From the NCBI GenBank assembly GCA_963792785.1, contig CAWBXO010000001.1, positions 1,178,001 through 1,242,000 of the forward strand: a stretch of DNA of 64,000 bases. The letters run 5' to 3'. A program made the position numbers and the translations under genes. Shown one piece after another: positions 14,238-22,574 of the stretch (positions within the stretch are counted from its first letter, which is position 1; every line of letters starts with the position of its first letter). The notes beneath the pieces are model-generated. The model was not told where the DNA came from. It was given only the letters and a program-made list of their open reading frames with translations, and searched no databases. This stretch comes from CAWIMX01 sp963792785 (lineage in GTDB: Bacteria > Acidobacteriota > Vicinamibacteria > Vicinamibacterales > CAVVIG01).

Positions 14238-14614
14238 CCCTCCTCGTAGCCCTGCCGGAATCCCTGGCGATAATCGCGCGCGAAGTCGTCGCGCCCGTCA
14301 TTGCGGCCATTGCGGCCATTGCGGCCGTCGCGGCCGTAGCGATCGTCGCGATCCGCGTTACGCCCGTTCGAGCCGCGGCCCGGGTCCTGGAACGAACGCC
14401 ACGCGGTCGGGTCGTAGCGGATGCGGTGACGCGCGTCGCTGCGGCCGGCTTCGAGGCCGTCGCGATGGCCCGTGTCGTAGGCGCGGCGGTCGACGCCGCG
14501 ATCGTGGGCGCCGTTGCCGCGATACGGGTACGAGTCGTACGCGCAGGCCGCCGAACCGAAGCCGACCGTCGAGACGAGCAGGGCCGCCAAGAGCGTTCGA
14601 TGTCGTCTGGTCAT
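14207..14614 (-). CDS. Small lipoprotein with Arg/Gly/Tyr-rich mature region
   Basis: 135 residues from ATG at 14614, giving a signal peptide with lipobox FGSAAC. The mature protein is highly charged: a region rich in Asp-Arg-Gly with a short tandem GRNGRNGRN, and a C-terminal helix-like motif with Tyr/Phe every four residues (RDYRQGFRQGYEEGYRAGG). The YxxGxxxGYxxGY pattern also occurs near residues 50-60 (YDTGHRDGLEAGRSDA). Such YxxG repeats occur in small envelope proteins of unknown role. The tandem GRN codons correspond to a ccgccattg DNA repeat at 14303-14331. Confidence 0.6.
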   Translation of the reverse strand: MTRRHRTLLAALLVSTVGFGSAACAYDSYPYRGNGAHDRGVDRRAYDTGHRDGLEAGRSDARHRIRYDPTAWRSFQDPGRGSNGRNADRDDRYGRDGRNGRNGRNDGRDDFARDYRQGFRQGYEEGYRAGGRARR

Positions 14615-14736
14615 CGTCGTTCCCTCGCAGAGCTGGCGCCCTGGAGACTTCAAACGACGTGCCAGCGTTCGATGCGAGGATTCCCGTTAATTAATGAGCT
14701 GGGCCAAATGCAGCGTCCCCGCGCGAGGACGCTACT

Positions 14737-14818
14737 CGGGTTCGGGGTGCGGGGTTCGGGGTTCTGGGTTCCCGCACCCCGCACTCCACGCCGCACCTCG
14801 AACCCCGAACCCCGCGCC
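14737..14818. repeat. Inverted GGGTTCG/GGGTGCG tandem array
   Basis: The left arm repeats GGTTCGGGGTGCGGG and GGTTCTGGG; the right arm is its approximate reverse complement (CCCGCACCCCGCAC, CCTCGAACCCCGAACCCCGC). It can form a long GC-rich hairpin between two minus-strand genes and could stop transcription. It belongs to the set of intergenic arrays discussed in the findings. Confidence 0.7.
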
Positions 14819-14833
14819 CTGCGCCTGTGTGTG

Positions 14834-15289
14834 CTATGGCACCTGCGATCCGGTGTCGAACACGGCGCGCCACGCCCCGTCGGCCTGCTTGCGCCAGACC
14901 GTGAGGTACTCGCCGCGGGCCTCGGTGGGCCGGCCGTTCGCGTCGGTCGCGCGCAGGACCCAACTGCCCGTCGTCACGCCGACGTCGCGGCCTGCCGTGA
15001 GCACGTGCGCCGTCCGCGGCGTCCAGCGGAGCGTCGGGCCGCCTGCCTCGAAGTAGCGGGCCCACCCGGCGCGAATGGCATCGTGGCCGCGGGCCGGCTC
15101 ACCCCCGCCGGCGAAGGTTGCATCGTCGGCGATCAGGGCGAGAAACCGGTCGACGCTGCGGTCGGCCACGGCCTGGTCGAACGCCGTATCGGCCGCCAGA
15201 ATCGCGGTTTCCTCTGGGGTGCGCGACGCCTGCGCCGACAAGCCGGCCGCCGTGATGACGGCGAATACGCCGGCAAGCAGAATCTTCAT
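14834..15289 (-). CDS. Secreted SnoaL/DUF4440-like (NTF2-fold) protein
   Basis: 151 residues with a signal peptide (ILLAGVFAVITAAGLSAQA). The mature protein follows the DUF4440/SnoaL pattern: an amphipathic helix (ILAADTAFDQAVADRS), VDRFLALIADDATFAGGGEP, HDAIRAGWARYF, and a terminal strand with EYLTVWRKQADGAWRAVFDT. NTF2-fold proteins of this kind bind small ligands or act as isomerase-like enzymes; no catalytic residues can be assigned. Monocistronic on the minus strand, divergent from the ABC transporter at 15310. Confidence 0.75.
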   Translation of the reverse strand: MKILLAGVFAVITAAGLSAQASRTPEETAILAADTAFDQAVADRSVDRFLALIADDATFAGGGEPARGHDAIRAGWARYFEAGGPTLRWTPRTAHVLTAGRDVGVTTGSWVLRATDANGRPTEARGEYLTVWRKQADGAWRAVFDTGSQVP

Positions 15290-15309
15290 GGGCCTAGTAT
15301 CATCCTAAA

Positions 15310-17229
15310 GTGCCTCCACTAACCCCCGGTCGACTGGGGCACGGGGAACGCATTCCCCGCGCCCGCCTCGGAACGCCGTCGCCGCCCCCGGCGAAGAAGC
15401 AGAAGAAGCTCACGAAGGGGGCCTGGGAAGAGGCTCGCGCGCTCATCTGGGCCCACCGCAAGCGCCTCGGCATCGGCCTCGTGGTGATGATCATCAACCG
15501 GCTCTCCAGCCTCGTGCTCCCGACCACGTCCAAGTACCTGATGGACAACGTCGTGGGCCAGGGCCACTGGGAGCTGCTGCCGCTGCTCGCACTCGCCGCG
15601 GCCATCGCGACGGTCGTCGGCGCGGTGACGTCGTTTGCCAACTCGCAGATTCTCGGCGTCGCCGCGCAGCGCGCGATCACCGACATGCGCAAGGACGTCC
15701 AGAAGCACGTGATGCGCCTGCCGATCCGGTACTTCGACTCGACGAAGACCGGCATCCTGATCTCGCGCATCATGAGCGACGCCGAGGGCATCCGGAACCT
15801 GGTCGGCACCGGGCTCGTGCAGCTCACCGGCTCCATCTTCACCGCCGGCGTGGCCCTCATTCTTCTGTTCTATCTGAACTGGCGGCTCACGGCGGTGACG
15901 ATCGTCGTGCTCGCGGCCTTCGGCGGCGGCATGACCACGGCGTTCAAGAAGCTGCGCCCGCTCTTCCGCGAGCGCGGGCAGATCAACGCCGAGGTCACGG
16001 GCCGGCTCGCCGAGGCGCTCGGCGGCGTGCGGATCGTGAAGTCCTACACCGCGGAGAAGCGCGAGGAACTGGTGTTCGCGAGGGGCGCGCACCGGCTGTT
16101 CCGCAACGTCGCCCAGTCGCTCACCGGCGTCTCGGCGATGGGCGCGTTCTCGTCGGTCGTGATCGGCGCCATCGGGATCTCGATGATGCTCGTCGGCGGC
16201 CGGTCGATTCAGGCCGGCACCATGACGATCGGCGACTTCGTCATGTATCTCAGCCTCACGGCGCTCATCACCGTGCCGGTCGTGCAGCTCGCCAACATCG
16301 GCACGCAGGTGTCCGAGGCGTTCGCCGGGCTCGACCGCATCCGCGAGATCAAGAAGATGGCGACCGAGGACGAGGAGGACGCCGACCGCGAGGCGTTTCC
16401 CGACGTGCACGGCGAGGTCACCTTCGACGACGTGACCTTCGAGTACAACCCGGACGTCCCGGTCCTGAAGCACGTCTCGTTCGACGCGCCCGCCGGCACG
16501 ACGACGGCGCTCGTCGGATCGAGCGGCTCGGGCAAGAGCACGCTGATCAGCCTCGTGATGGCGTTCAACCGCCCGCTGTCGGGGCGCGTCCTCGTCGACG
16601 GCCGCGACCTGACGGCCGTCCGGCTCCGCGACTACCGCGAGCACCTCGGCGTCGTCCTGCAGGACAACTTCCTGTTCGATGGCACGATCGCCGAGAACAT
16701 CGCCTACGCGAGGCCGCACGCCTCACTGGACGAGATCAAAGCCGTGAGCCGGATCGCGCACTGCGACGAGTTCATCGAGGCGTTCGAGCAGCAGTACAGC
16801 ACGATCGTCGGCGAGCGCGGCGTGCGCCTCTCCGGCGGCCAGCGGCAGCGCGTGGCGATCGCGCGCGCCATCCTGGCGAATCCGCGCATCCTCATCCTGG
16901 ACGAGGCGACGTCGAGCCTCGACAGCGAGAGCGAGGCCCTCATCCAGGACGGCCTGCGCTCGCTGCGCCAGGGCCGGACCACGTTCGTGATCGCGCACCG
17001 GCTGTCGACGATCCGCAGCGCCGATCAGATCCTCGTGCTCGAGCGGGGCGAGATCGTCGAACGGGGCTCGCACGACGAGCTGCTCGCGAAGGCCGGGCGG
17101 TACCGGCAGCTCTACGACAAGCAGTACCACTTCGAGCGGGATCAGTTCGTCAACCCCGGCGAGGACTTCACGCCCGAGCCGGAAGCCGTCGCGGCGCCGC
17201 GGCCGGCCCGGACCGGCAGCGCCCTGTAG
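15310..17229 (+). CDS. ABC transporter, fused permease/ATPase (MsbA-like exporter)
   Basis: 639 residues from GTG. A hydrophilic, Lys-rich N-terminus (PPPAKKQKKLTKGAWEEA) leads into a six-helix type-I exporter domain (residues about 45-340) and then the nucleotide-binding domain: Walker A GSSGSGKS near 402, Q-loop VVLQDNFLFDG, signature LSGGQRQRVAIARA near 508, Walker B ILILDEATSSLDSES near 527 and H-loop IAHRLST near 561. Each chain is a half-transporter, so it works as a dimer. Lipid-linked or lipophilic substrates are usual for the family, and lipid A (MsbA) is possible in an LPS-containing cell, but the substrate is not shown by sequence. The start codon lies 20 bases from the divergent gene at 15289. 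Confidence 0.85.
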   Translation: MPPLTPGRLGHGERIPRARLGTPSPPPAKKQKKLTKGAWEEARALIWAHRKRLGIGLVVMIINRLSSLVLPTTSKYLMDNVVGQGHWELLPLLALAAAIATVVGAVTSFANSQILGVAAQRAITDMRKDVQKHVMRLPIRYFDSTKTGILISRIMSDAEGIRNLVGTGLVQLTGSIFTAGVALILLFYLNWRLTAVTIVVLAAFGGGMTTAFKKLRPLFRERGQINAEVTGRLAEALGGVRIVKSYTAEKREELVFARGAHRLFRNVAQSLTGVSAMGAFSSVVIGAIGISMMLVGGRSIQAGTMTIGDFVMYLSLTALITVPVVQLANIGTQVSEAFAGLDRIREIKKMATEDEEDADREAFPDVHGEVTFDDVTFEYNPDVPVLKHVSFDAPAGTTTALVGSSGSGKSTLISLVMAFNRPLSGRVLVDGRDLTAVRLRDYREHLGVVLQDNFLFDGTIAENIAYARPHASLDEIKAVSRIAHCDEFIEAFEQQYSTIVGERGVRLSGGQRQRVAIARAILANPRILILDEATSSLDSESEALIQDGLRSLRQGRTTFVIAHRLSTIRSADQILVLERGEIVERGSHDELLAKAGRYRQLYDKQYHFERDQFVNPGEDFTPEPEAVAAPRPARTGSAL

Positions 17230-17240
17230 GAGAGAGCCCC

Positions 17241-18266
17241 ATGAGGATCGCATGCGCGGCGGCCGTCACCCTGCTCCTCGCCACGCCCGGGGCGGCGCAG
17301 CCGCCGCCCGCGTCCGCCGCCGTGGCGGCGACCATCGGCGGCGCGCCGGTCACGCTCGCGGAGGTCGACGCCAAGGCGCTCGAGATGCCGGCCAGCAACT
17401 TCGGGAACCTGAAGCTGTCGCAGGCGATCTTCGAGGCGCGGCGCTCGGCGCTCGATGAGATTGTCGGCCTGCGCCTCATCGAGGCCGACGCCAAGGCGCG
17501 CGGGATGGATCAGGGCGCGCTCATCAACCAGGAGATCACGTCGAAGATCCCGCCGGTGAGCGACGTCGAGGTCACGGCCTGGTACAACGAGAACCGCGAG
17601 CGCGTGCAGGGCGCGACGCTCGATCAGGTGCGCGCGCCCATCCGGCAGCTCCTCACCCAGCAGCGCATGCTGGTGGTGCGCGATACGTACATCGAGCGCC
17701 TGAAGGCGACGACGCCCGTGCGGATCCTCCTCGACGCGCCGCGCGTGGAGGTGGCCGGCGCCGGCCGGCCGGCGGTCGGGCCCGCCGGCGCGCCGATCAA
17801 CATCATCGAGTTCTCCGACTTCGAGTGCCCGTTCTGCGGCCGCGCCTTCCCCACCGTGAAGCAGGTGCTCGCGACGTACGGCGACAAGGTGCACCTCGTC
17901 TACCGCAACTATCCCCTGCCGATCCACCCGCGCGCGCGCCCGGCCGCCGAGGCCGCGGCCTGCGCGGCCGAGCAGGGCAAGTTCTGGGAGTATCACGACC
18001 AGCTCTTCGAAAACCAGACGAAGCTGAGCGACGACGATCTCAAGGCGTATGCGGCCGCGGTCGGCCTCGACGCGGCGACGTTCGCCGCCTGCTACACCAC
18101 GACGGCGCACAAGGCCGACGTCGACGCCGACATCGCGGCCGGCAACGCAGCCGGCGTGACCGGCACGCCCGCCTTCTTCATCAACGGCCGCCTGCTGAGC
18201 GGCGCACAGCCGTTCGAGGCGTTCAAGACGGTGATCGACGAGGAGCTCGCGCGGGCCGCGAAGTAG
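17241..18266 (+). CDS. Periplasmic DsbA-like thioredoxin with SurA-type N-terminal domain
   Basis: 341 residues, signal peptide at 1-20. Residues about 30-150 resemble the SurA/parvulin N-terminal chaperone module (ATIGGAPVTLAEVDAKALEM; DEIVGLRLIEADAKARGMDQ). Residues about 175-340 form a DsbA/Thioredoxin_4 domain with the active site EFSDFECPFCGRAFP (CPFC near 196) and the cis-Pro loop GVTGTPAFFING near 310. Such chimeras catalyse disulfide exchange in the periplasm, with the N-terminal part holding unfolded substrates. It begins 11 bases after the ABC transporter and is likely in the same operon, with an AGGAGAG ribosome-binding site. Confidence 0.85.
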   Translation: MRIACAAAVTLLLATPGAAQPPPASAAVAATIGGAPVTLAEVDAKALEMPASNFGNLKLSQAIFEARRSALDEIVGLRLIEADAKARGMDQGALINQEITSKIPPVSDVEVTAWYNENRERVQGATLDQVRAPIRQLLTQQRMLVVRDTYIERLKATTPVRILLDAPRVEVAGAGRPAVGPAGAPINIIEFSDFECPFCGRAFPTVKQVLATYGDKVHLVYRNYPLPIHPRARPAAEAAACAAEQGKFWEYHDQLFENQTKLSDDDLKAYAAAVGLDAATFAACYTTTAHKADVDADIAAGNAAGVTGTPAFFINGRLLSGAQPFEAFKTVIDEELARAAK

Positions 18267-18340
18267 GTCGGGTGGGTCGGGTCGGTCGGGTCGGTCGGGT
18301 GGGTCGGGTGGGTCGGGTCAGTCAGGTCGGTCGGGTCGGC
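18266..18340. repeat. (GGTCGGGT)n tandem array, left arm
   Basis: An array of GGTCG and GGTGG pentamers/octamers starts at the stop codon of the DsbA-like gene. Its reverse complement lies at 18755-18835, on the other side of the four-helix-bundle gene. Confidence 0.8.
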
Positions 18341-18368
18341 ACGTTTCTTGGAGAGGTGCCGAGTCGAC

Positions 18369-18755
18369 GTGTCGCGACCTCACACTTCTCTCATCGCGTG
18401 GCGCCGCGCTGACGATCTCTTCATCGAACTGCATCTCCTGACGCGTAAGGAGTTTCCGGCGTTCGAACGATTCGAGTTGGGCAGCCAGTTGAGGCGCGCC
18501 GCCTATTCAGTGGCCGCAAACATCGTGGAAGGTTTTGCCCGCCGGCACAAACGCGATCGTGTCAATTTCTTGCGCATCGCCGAAGCGTCGCTCTCCGAGG
18601 TCGGTTACTGCCTTCACGCCGCGCATCGCCTGGGTTATCTCACCGACGCACGCTACGAACAACTCGATGTGCAGGTCCGCCGGGTGGGTGCGCCGCTCGT
18701 CGGCTTGATTCGCTCAAAGCAGGTAATGAATCCGGGGGCGCTTCCTGAATCGTGA
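18369..18755 (+). CDS. Four-helix-bundle protein, S23/bAvd-like
   Basis: 128 residues from GTG at 18369, preceded by GGAGAGG 12 bases upstream; a TTG at 18348 is an alternative but would consume that site. The protein matches the 23S rRNA intervening-sequence (S23) family: W/L-rich first helix, FELGSQLRRAAYSVAANIVE, GFARRHKRDRVNFLRIAEAS, LSEVGYCLHAAHRLGYL, then a last helix. The family shares its fold with Avd, the accessory protein of diversity-generating retroelements, but its function in free-standing form is unknown. No 23S rRNA or reverse transcriptase is nearby. The gene is enclosed by inverted GACCC/GGGTC arrays (18266-18340 and 18755-18835), suggesting that it forms a discrete cassette. 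Confidence 0.85.
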   Translation: MSRPHTSLIAWRRADDLFIELHLLTRKEFPAFERFELGSQLRRAAYSVAANIVEGFARRHKRDRVNFLRIAEASLSEVGYCLHAAHRLGYLTDARYEQLDVQVRRVGAPLVGLIRSKQVMNPGALPES

Positions 18756-18835
18756 CCCCGACCTGACCCACCTGACCCACCCGACCCACCCGACCGACCC
18801 GACCCACCCGACCCACCCCGACCCGACCCGACCTA
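18755..18835. repeat. (ACCCGACC)n tandem array, right arm
   Basis: Begins at the last base of the four-helix gene's stop codon and runs to the end of the convergent rhomboid gene. The units (CGACCCACC, CTGACCC) are the reverse complement of those at 18266-18340. Together the arms could pair over a loop containing the whole gene. Confidence 0.8.
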
Positions 18836-18837
18836 CT

Positions 18838-19692
18838 TCACCTCAGGAACTGCAGGCCGTGGAAGATTGAGAACGCGATCGCGAGGAAGGTGGCCAGCAG
18901 GCACGCCATCGCCGCCAGCAGGTGATCGCCCCGTTCCTGCCGCAGCGGGTTCATGAACGCCGACAGCGCGTAGCCGCCGACGAACCCGCCCGCGTGCGCG
19001 AAGTTGTCGACGCCCGGCATGACCAACCCGAAGATGAAGAGGATCAGCGCGTACTGCCCCGCCTGGCTGCGAATCAGGCTGCTGCCGCTCACCCGTCCGT
19101 AGTGCCACATCGCCCCGAGCAGCCCGAAGATCGACGCCGACGCCCCCACCGTGAACCCCGCGCCCTGAAGGAACGGGATCGGCGGCAGGTACTGCCCGGC
19201 CACCGAGCTCGCGAGAAAGCCCACCGCGCCGGACAGGACGTAGATGATCACGGTCCGTGACGGCCCCACCACGTCCGCGGTCGCCGGCGCGAGCTGCCGC
19301 ACCCACAGCATGTTGAACAGGATGTGCAGCAGGTTGCCGTGCAGCCACGTCGCGCTGAGAATCGTCCACCAGCGGCCCGCGCCGAACACCGGGATCGCGC
19401 CGCTCGCGCCCAGGAGGAACAGCGCCGTCGAGCTCGGCGACAGGATCGACATCACGCCGCTCATGCCGATCTGGCCGTTCGAGAGCAGCAGCGAGAGCAC
19501 GTAGAGCACCGTCGAGCCGCCGATCACGATCGGCACGAGGCCCATGTCGGCGCCGAGCCGCCGCAAGGCGGGCGCGAAGCCCCAGAGGCCCGGGTTCGCC
19601 CGCCCGCACGAGTAACACCGATCGTCGCGCACGCCAACGAGCGATCCGCACGACGGACACACGACCGACCCGCTCCGCTTGCGCTCGAACAT
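18838..19692 (-). CDS. Rhomboid-family intramembrane serine protease with N-terminal zinc ribbon
   Basis: 284 residues. Residues 12-29 hold a CPSC...CYSC zinc ribbon, followed by six or more membrane helices. Rhomboid motifs are present: the L1/TM2 segment WLHGNLLHILFNMLWV (HxxxN), the nucleophile in VGASASIFGLLGA (Ser near residue 185, GxSx), and the catalytic His in VDNFAHAGGFVGGY near 232. Both dyad residues are present, so activity is expected. The last helix is a C-terminal extension. Substrates cannot be predicted. Its 3' end abuts the repeat array of the four-helix gene. It is separated by 18 bases from the histidine kinase, possibly its co-transcribed upstream neighbour. Confidence 0.85.
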   Translation of the reverse strand: MFERKRSGSVVCPSCGSLVGVRDDRCYSCGRANPGLWGFAPALRRLGADMGLVPIVIGGSTVLYVLSLLLSNGQIGMSGVMSILSPSSTALFLLGASGAIPVFGAGRWWTILSATWLHGNLLHILFNMLWVRQLAPATADVVGPSRTVIIYVLSGAVGFLASSVAGQYLPPIPFLQGAGFTVGASASIFGLLGAMWHYGRVSGSSLIRSQAGQYALILFIFGLVMPGVDNFAHAGGFVGGYALSAFMNPLRQERGDHLLAAMACLLATFLAIAFSIFHGLQFLR

Positions 19693-19710
19693 GGGACGGG
19701 ATCATATCAG

Positions 19711-22263
19711 CTACCGATCGAGTTCCTCTCGAACCCTCCGTCCAAGGGCCTCGGACGTAAACGGCTTGGGCAGGAGCGCGATCCCGGGCCTCAGGACGCC
19801 GTGACGGGCAATGGCTTCGTCGGGATAGCCGGACATGTAGAGCACGTGCAGGGCCGGCTTGCGCGCCACCAGTTGTTTGGCCAGCTCCGGCCCGCTGGTG
19901 CCCGGCATCACGACATCGGTGAGCAGCAGGTCGATCGACGGGTTCTGCTCGAACAGGCGCAGGGCCTCATCCGCGTTCACGGCGACCAGCACCCCGTAGC
20001 CCTGCCGCCGCAGCATGCGCTGCGTGACCTCGCGAAGCCCCCGCTCGTCCTCCACCAGGAGCAGCGTTTCGATCCCGTGATGGAGAGGGTGAGGCACTGG
20101 CACGGGCGCCTCGACGACGGCGCCGGCGGGAGCCGCGCGCGGCAGATGTATCGCGAACAACGTGCCGGCGCCGACGTCACTCTCGACGGTGATTGTCCCG
20201 CCGCTCCCGGTCACGATGCCATACGCCGACGCCAGGCCGAGCCCCGTGCCCTTGCCGGGCACTTTGGTCGTGAAGAACGGCTCGAACACGCGTGCCCGCA
20301 CCTCCGGCGTCATCCCGGCGCCCACGTCGCTCACCGTGAGCCTCACGTAGGGACCGGGGTTCAGCGCGAGCAGCGTCCCCGCGTCGCCCTCGCCGACCTC
20401 GACACTGGCGGTTTCGATGGTCAACGTGCCGCCCGTCGGCATGGCATCACGCGCGTTGATCGCGAGGTTCATGATGACCTGCTCGATCTGGCTGCGATCG
20501 ACCACGACGAACGCCAGCTCCGGTGACGGCTTCAGGACCATCGTGATGTCTTCCCCGATGAGCCGGCTGAGCATGGCCCGCATGTCGGCCAACACGCTGT
20601 TCAGGTCCAGCAGCGTCGGCTCGATGACCTGCTTGCGGCTGAAGGCGAGCAGTTGGCGCGTGAGCTCGGCGGCACGCGCGCCCGCCTTTTGAATCTCGGC
20701 AATGTCGGCCCGGTGCGGATCGGCCGGTTCGCAATCGGCGTCCAGCAGCTCGCAGAACCCCAGCATCACGGTCAGCAGATTATTGAAGTCATGGGCCACG
20801 CCTCCGGCCAACTGCCCCACGGCTTCCATCTTCTGGGCTTGCTGAAATTGTTCCTCCAACTGTCGCGGCTGGGTGACATCCAGCGAAATGCCGATCCCGC
20901 GTATCGGCTCGCCGTGCGCGCCGAGCAGCATGCGTCCCATGCTGTTCATCCATCTCACCCTGCCATCCGCGCCCAGGGTCCGATACACCTCCGAGAACTC
21001 CGCGCCTGTGCGAGGCGCCGAGGCGATCCGCTCCCGTATGCGATCGCGGTCGAGCGGATGGATGCAGGCCAGCAGCGCGGCGATGGTTCCCCCAAACGTT
21101 CCGGGCGCCAGACCGAGATGGGCTTCGAAGATGCCGGAGCCTCGAAGCACGCCGGTGGCGTAGTCCAGATCCCAGATCCCGACGTTGGCGTGCTGCAGTG
21201 CGGTCCGCATGCGCTCTTCCGTGCTGCGCAGCTGTTCGGCGCTCCGGTGCCGCTCGATGCCAAGCGAGACGTGATCCGCCACCGCCGCCAGCCCCGCGCA
21301 GACCGTTTCGGACAGCGGGTACGCGGCGAAGATTGCCATGACGCCGATCACGCGGCCATTCACGATCAGCGGGTGGCCGGCGAGCGCCACCACGCCTTCC
21401 AGCTGCGCCCAGGCCTGGTCGCTCGCGCCCAGGTCGCCGATGACGTTGTTGCTCAGGTACGGCGCGCGCTTCTGCGCGACGCGTCCAACCGTGAGTTGTC
21501 CGAGCGGGATGCGTTCCTGGGAACCCGTCGGATACGTGGACACGCCGGCGGTGGCTCGCAGCTCGAGCACGCCTTCTGCCGCGTTGAGCGTCCAGATTCG
21601 CGCGAGGGCGGCCCCCAGATGCGTGACGAGCGCGTCGGCGCAGGCCTGAAGCGCGCCATCGAGCGAGTCGCTCTTGGTCAGCGACAGGCCGATGGCCGCG
21701 CTGAGCGCCGACAGTTGCGCGGCCTGCAGCGCCGCCACCTCGGCGAGGTGGCGCTCCGTAATGTCCGAACCGGAACTGAGCGTGCCGGTCACCTCACCCG
21801 AGTCGTCGCGCGACAGCACGCTGCGAAAGGCGATCAGCCGCTCGTCGCCCGCTCTGGTCAGCACCGGGTCCTCCCGAACGCCTGAGTCTCCGGCCAGCAC
21901 GTCGTGGTATCGGCTCCTGACCGCGTCACGCAATCGGGAGGGCACGCACGTCTCGAACCAGTCGCGTCCCTGCAACTCGTCCGGCGTCCATCCGAGCACG
22001 GCACAGGCGTAGCGATTGACGAGGGCAATCCGTCCGTCCCGATCCAGCGCGAGCAGAATGACCTCGGCCGTGTCGAGGTACTGCTGCGCCCGGTCCCGCT
22101 CGTGACGGAGGGCCTCTTGAGCCTTCGCCAGCAGCACCGGCGTCTGCGTCCTGGCGTCGACCACCGCGTCGATCTGTCCGGACAGCAATGCCTCGATCGT
22201 GGCTTCGGCCTCGGCGAGTCGTCGCGCGAGCTCGGCCGTCTGCGGTTCACGGGTGGTGTTCAT
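19711..22263 (-). CDS. Hybrid sensor histidine kinase (PAS-GAF-PAS-HK-REC)
   Basis: 850 residues, no membrane helix, so a cytoplasmic sensor. A short coiled N-terminus is followed by a PAS domain (about 60-175), a GAF domain (about 185-340), a second PAS with PAC (about 345-470), HisKA with the phospho-accepting His in GGVAHDFNNLLTVMLGF (near 490), a HATPase domain with the N-box NLAINARDAMPTGGT, G1 DVGAGM and G2 GKGTGLGLASAYG, and a C-terminal receiver (about 730-845) with DVVMPG carrying the phospho-Asp. The start ATG overlaps the KaiB-like stop by 4 bp. KaiC-KaiB-histidine kinase linkage implies that the kinase reports the state of the Kai-like module, as SasA does in cyanobacteria, though the domain layout is different. 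Confidence 0.85.
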   Translation of the reverse strand: MNTTREPQTAELARRLAEAEATIEALLSGQIDAVVDARTQTPVLLAKAQEALRHERDRAQQYLDTAEVILLALDRDGRIALVNRYACAVLGWTPDELQGRDWFETCVPSRLRDAVRSRYHDVLAGDSGVREDPVLTRAGDERLIAFRSVLSRDDSGEVTGTLSSGSDITERHLAEVAALQAAQLSALSAAIGLSLTKSDSLDGALQACADALVTHLGAALARIWTLNAAEGVLELRATAGVSTYPTGSQERIPLGQLTVGRVAQKRAPYLSNNVIGDLGASDQAWAQLEGVVALAGHPLIVNGRVIGVMAIFAAYPLSETVCAGLAAVADHVSLGIERHRSAEQLRSTEERMRTALQHANVGIWDLDYATGVLRGSGIFEAHLGLAPGTFGGTIAALLACIHPLDRDRIRERIASAPRTGAEFSEVYRTLGADGRVRWMNSMGRMLLGAHGEPIRGIGISLDVTQPRQLEEQFQQAQKMEAVGQLAGGVAHDFNNLLTVMLGFCELLDADCEPADPHRADIAEIQKAGARAAELTRQLLAFSRKQVIEPTLLDLNSVLADMRAMLSRLIGEDITMVLKPSPELAFVVVDRSQIEQVIMNLAINARDAMPTGGTLTIETASVEVGEGDAGTLLALNPGPYVRLTVSDVGAGMTPEVRARVFEPFFTTKVPGKGTGLGLASAYGIVTGSGGTITVESDVGAGTLFAIHLPRAAPAGAVVEAPVPVPHPLHHGIETLLLVEDERGLREVTQRMLRRQGYGVLVAVNADEALRLFEQNPSIDLLLTDVVMPGTSGPELAKQLVARKPALHVLYMSGYPDEAIARHGVLRPGIALLPKPFTSEALGRRVREELDR

Positions 22264-22574
22264 GGGTCAGCCACCGTTCGAAGCACTTGATCCGTGTCGC
22301 TGAGGTTGCCAATCACGCGCTGGATCGGGAGCGGCAGCAGCTTGAGCAACGTCGGCGTCACGATGATGCCGTCGGCCAGGGCTCGCAGCGGGTTCGCGAG
22401 CAGGTCGACGATTTCAAGTTCGTAGCCTGGGGAGAAATGCTCGTCACAGATCGCCCGGGCATTGGCGATCGCGCGCTGCGAGTTCGGCGCGCTTCCCGCG
22501 ACGTACAGGCGCAGCACGAGCCCCGAACGTGGCGTTCCGGGGGCCGCCACGTCAGCGAGCTCCGCGGCCGCCAC
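22260..22574 (-). CDS. KaiB-like protein
   Basis: About 104 residues from GTG at 22574 (alternative GTG at 22550, one base after the kaiC stop). After an Ala-rich leader the thioredoxin-like KaiB domain is clear: LVLRLYVAGSAPNSQRAIAN, AICDEHFSPGYELEIVDLLA, PLRALADGIIVTPTLLKLLP and LPIQRVIGNLSDTDQVLRTV. This is the canonical KaiB order, with the cis-Pro TPTL segment. KaiB binds KaiC hexamers; in non-cyanobacteria KaiBC pairs act in stress or light/redox signalling. It lies between the KaiC-like ATPase and the histidine kinase with 23-bp and 4-bp overlaps, so all three are translationally coupled. No KaiA-like gene is visible. Confidence 0.8.
   Translation of the reverse strand: MAAAELADVAAPGTPRSGLVLRLYVAGSAPNSQRAIANARAICDEHFSPGYELEIVDLLANPLRALADGIIVTPTLLKLLPLPIQRVIGNLSDTDQVLRTVADP

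Noticed and set aside
18369..18755. A diversity-generating retroelement (Avd with reverse transcriptase)
   Set aside because: No reverse transcriptase, template/variable repeat pair or C-type lectin target is visible near the four-helix-bundle gene.
18266..18835. CRISPR array (short regular repeats)
   Set aside because: Units are 5-9 bp with no spacers of 25-40 bp and no cas genes nearby; the same holds for the arrays at 53686, 57844 and 59273.
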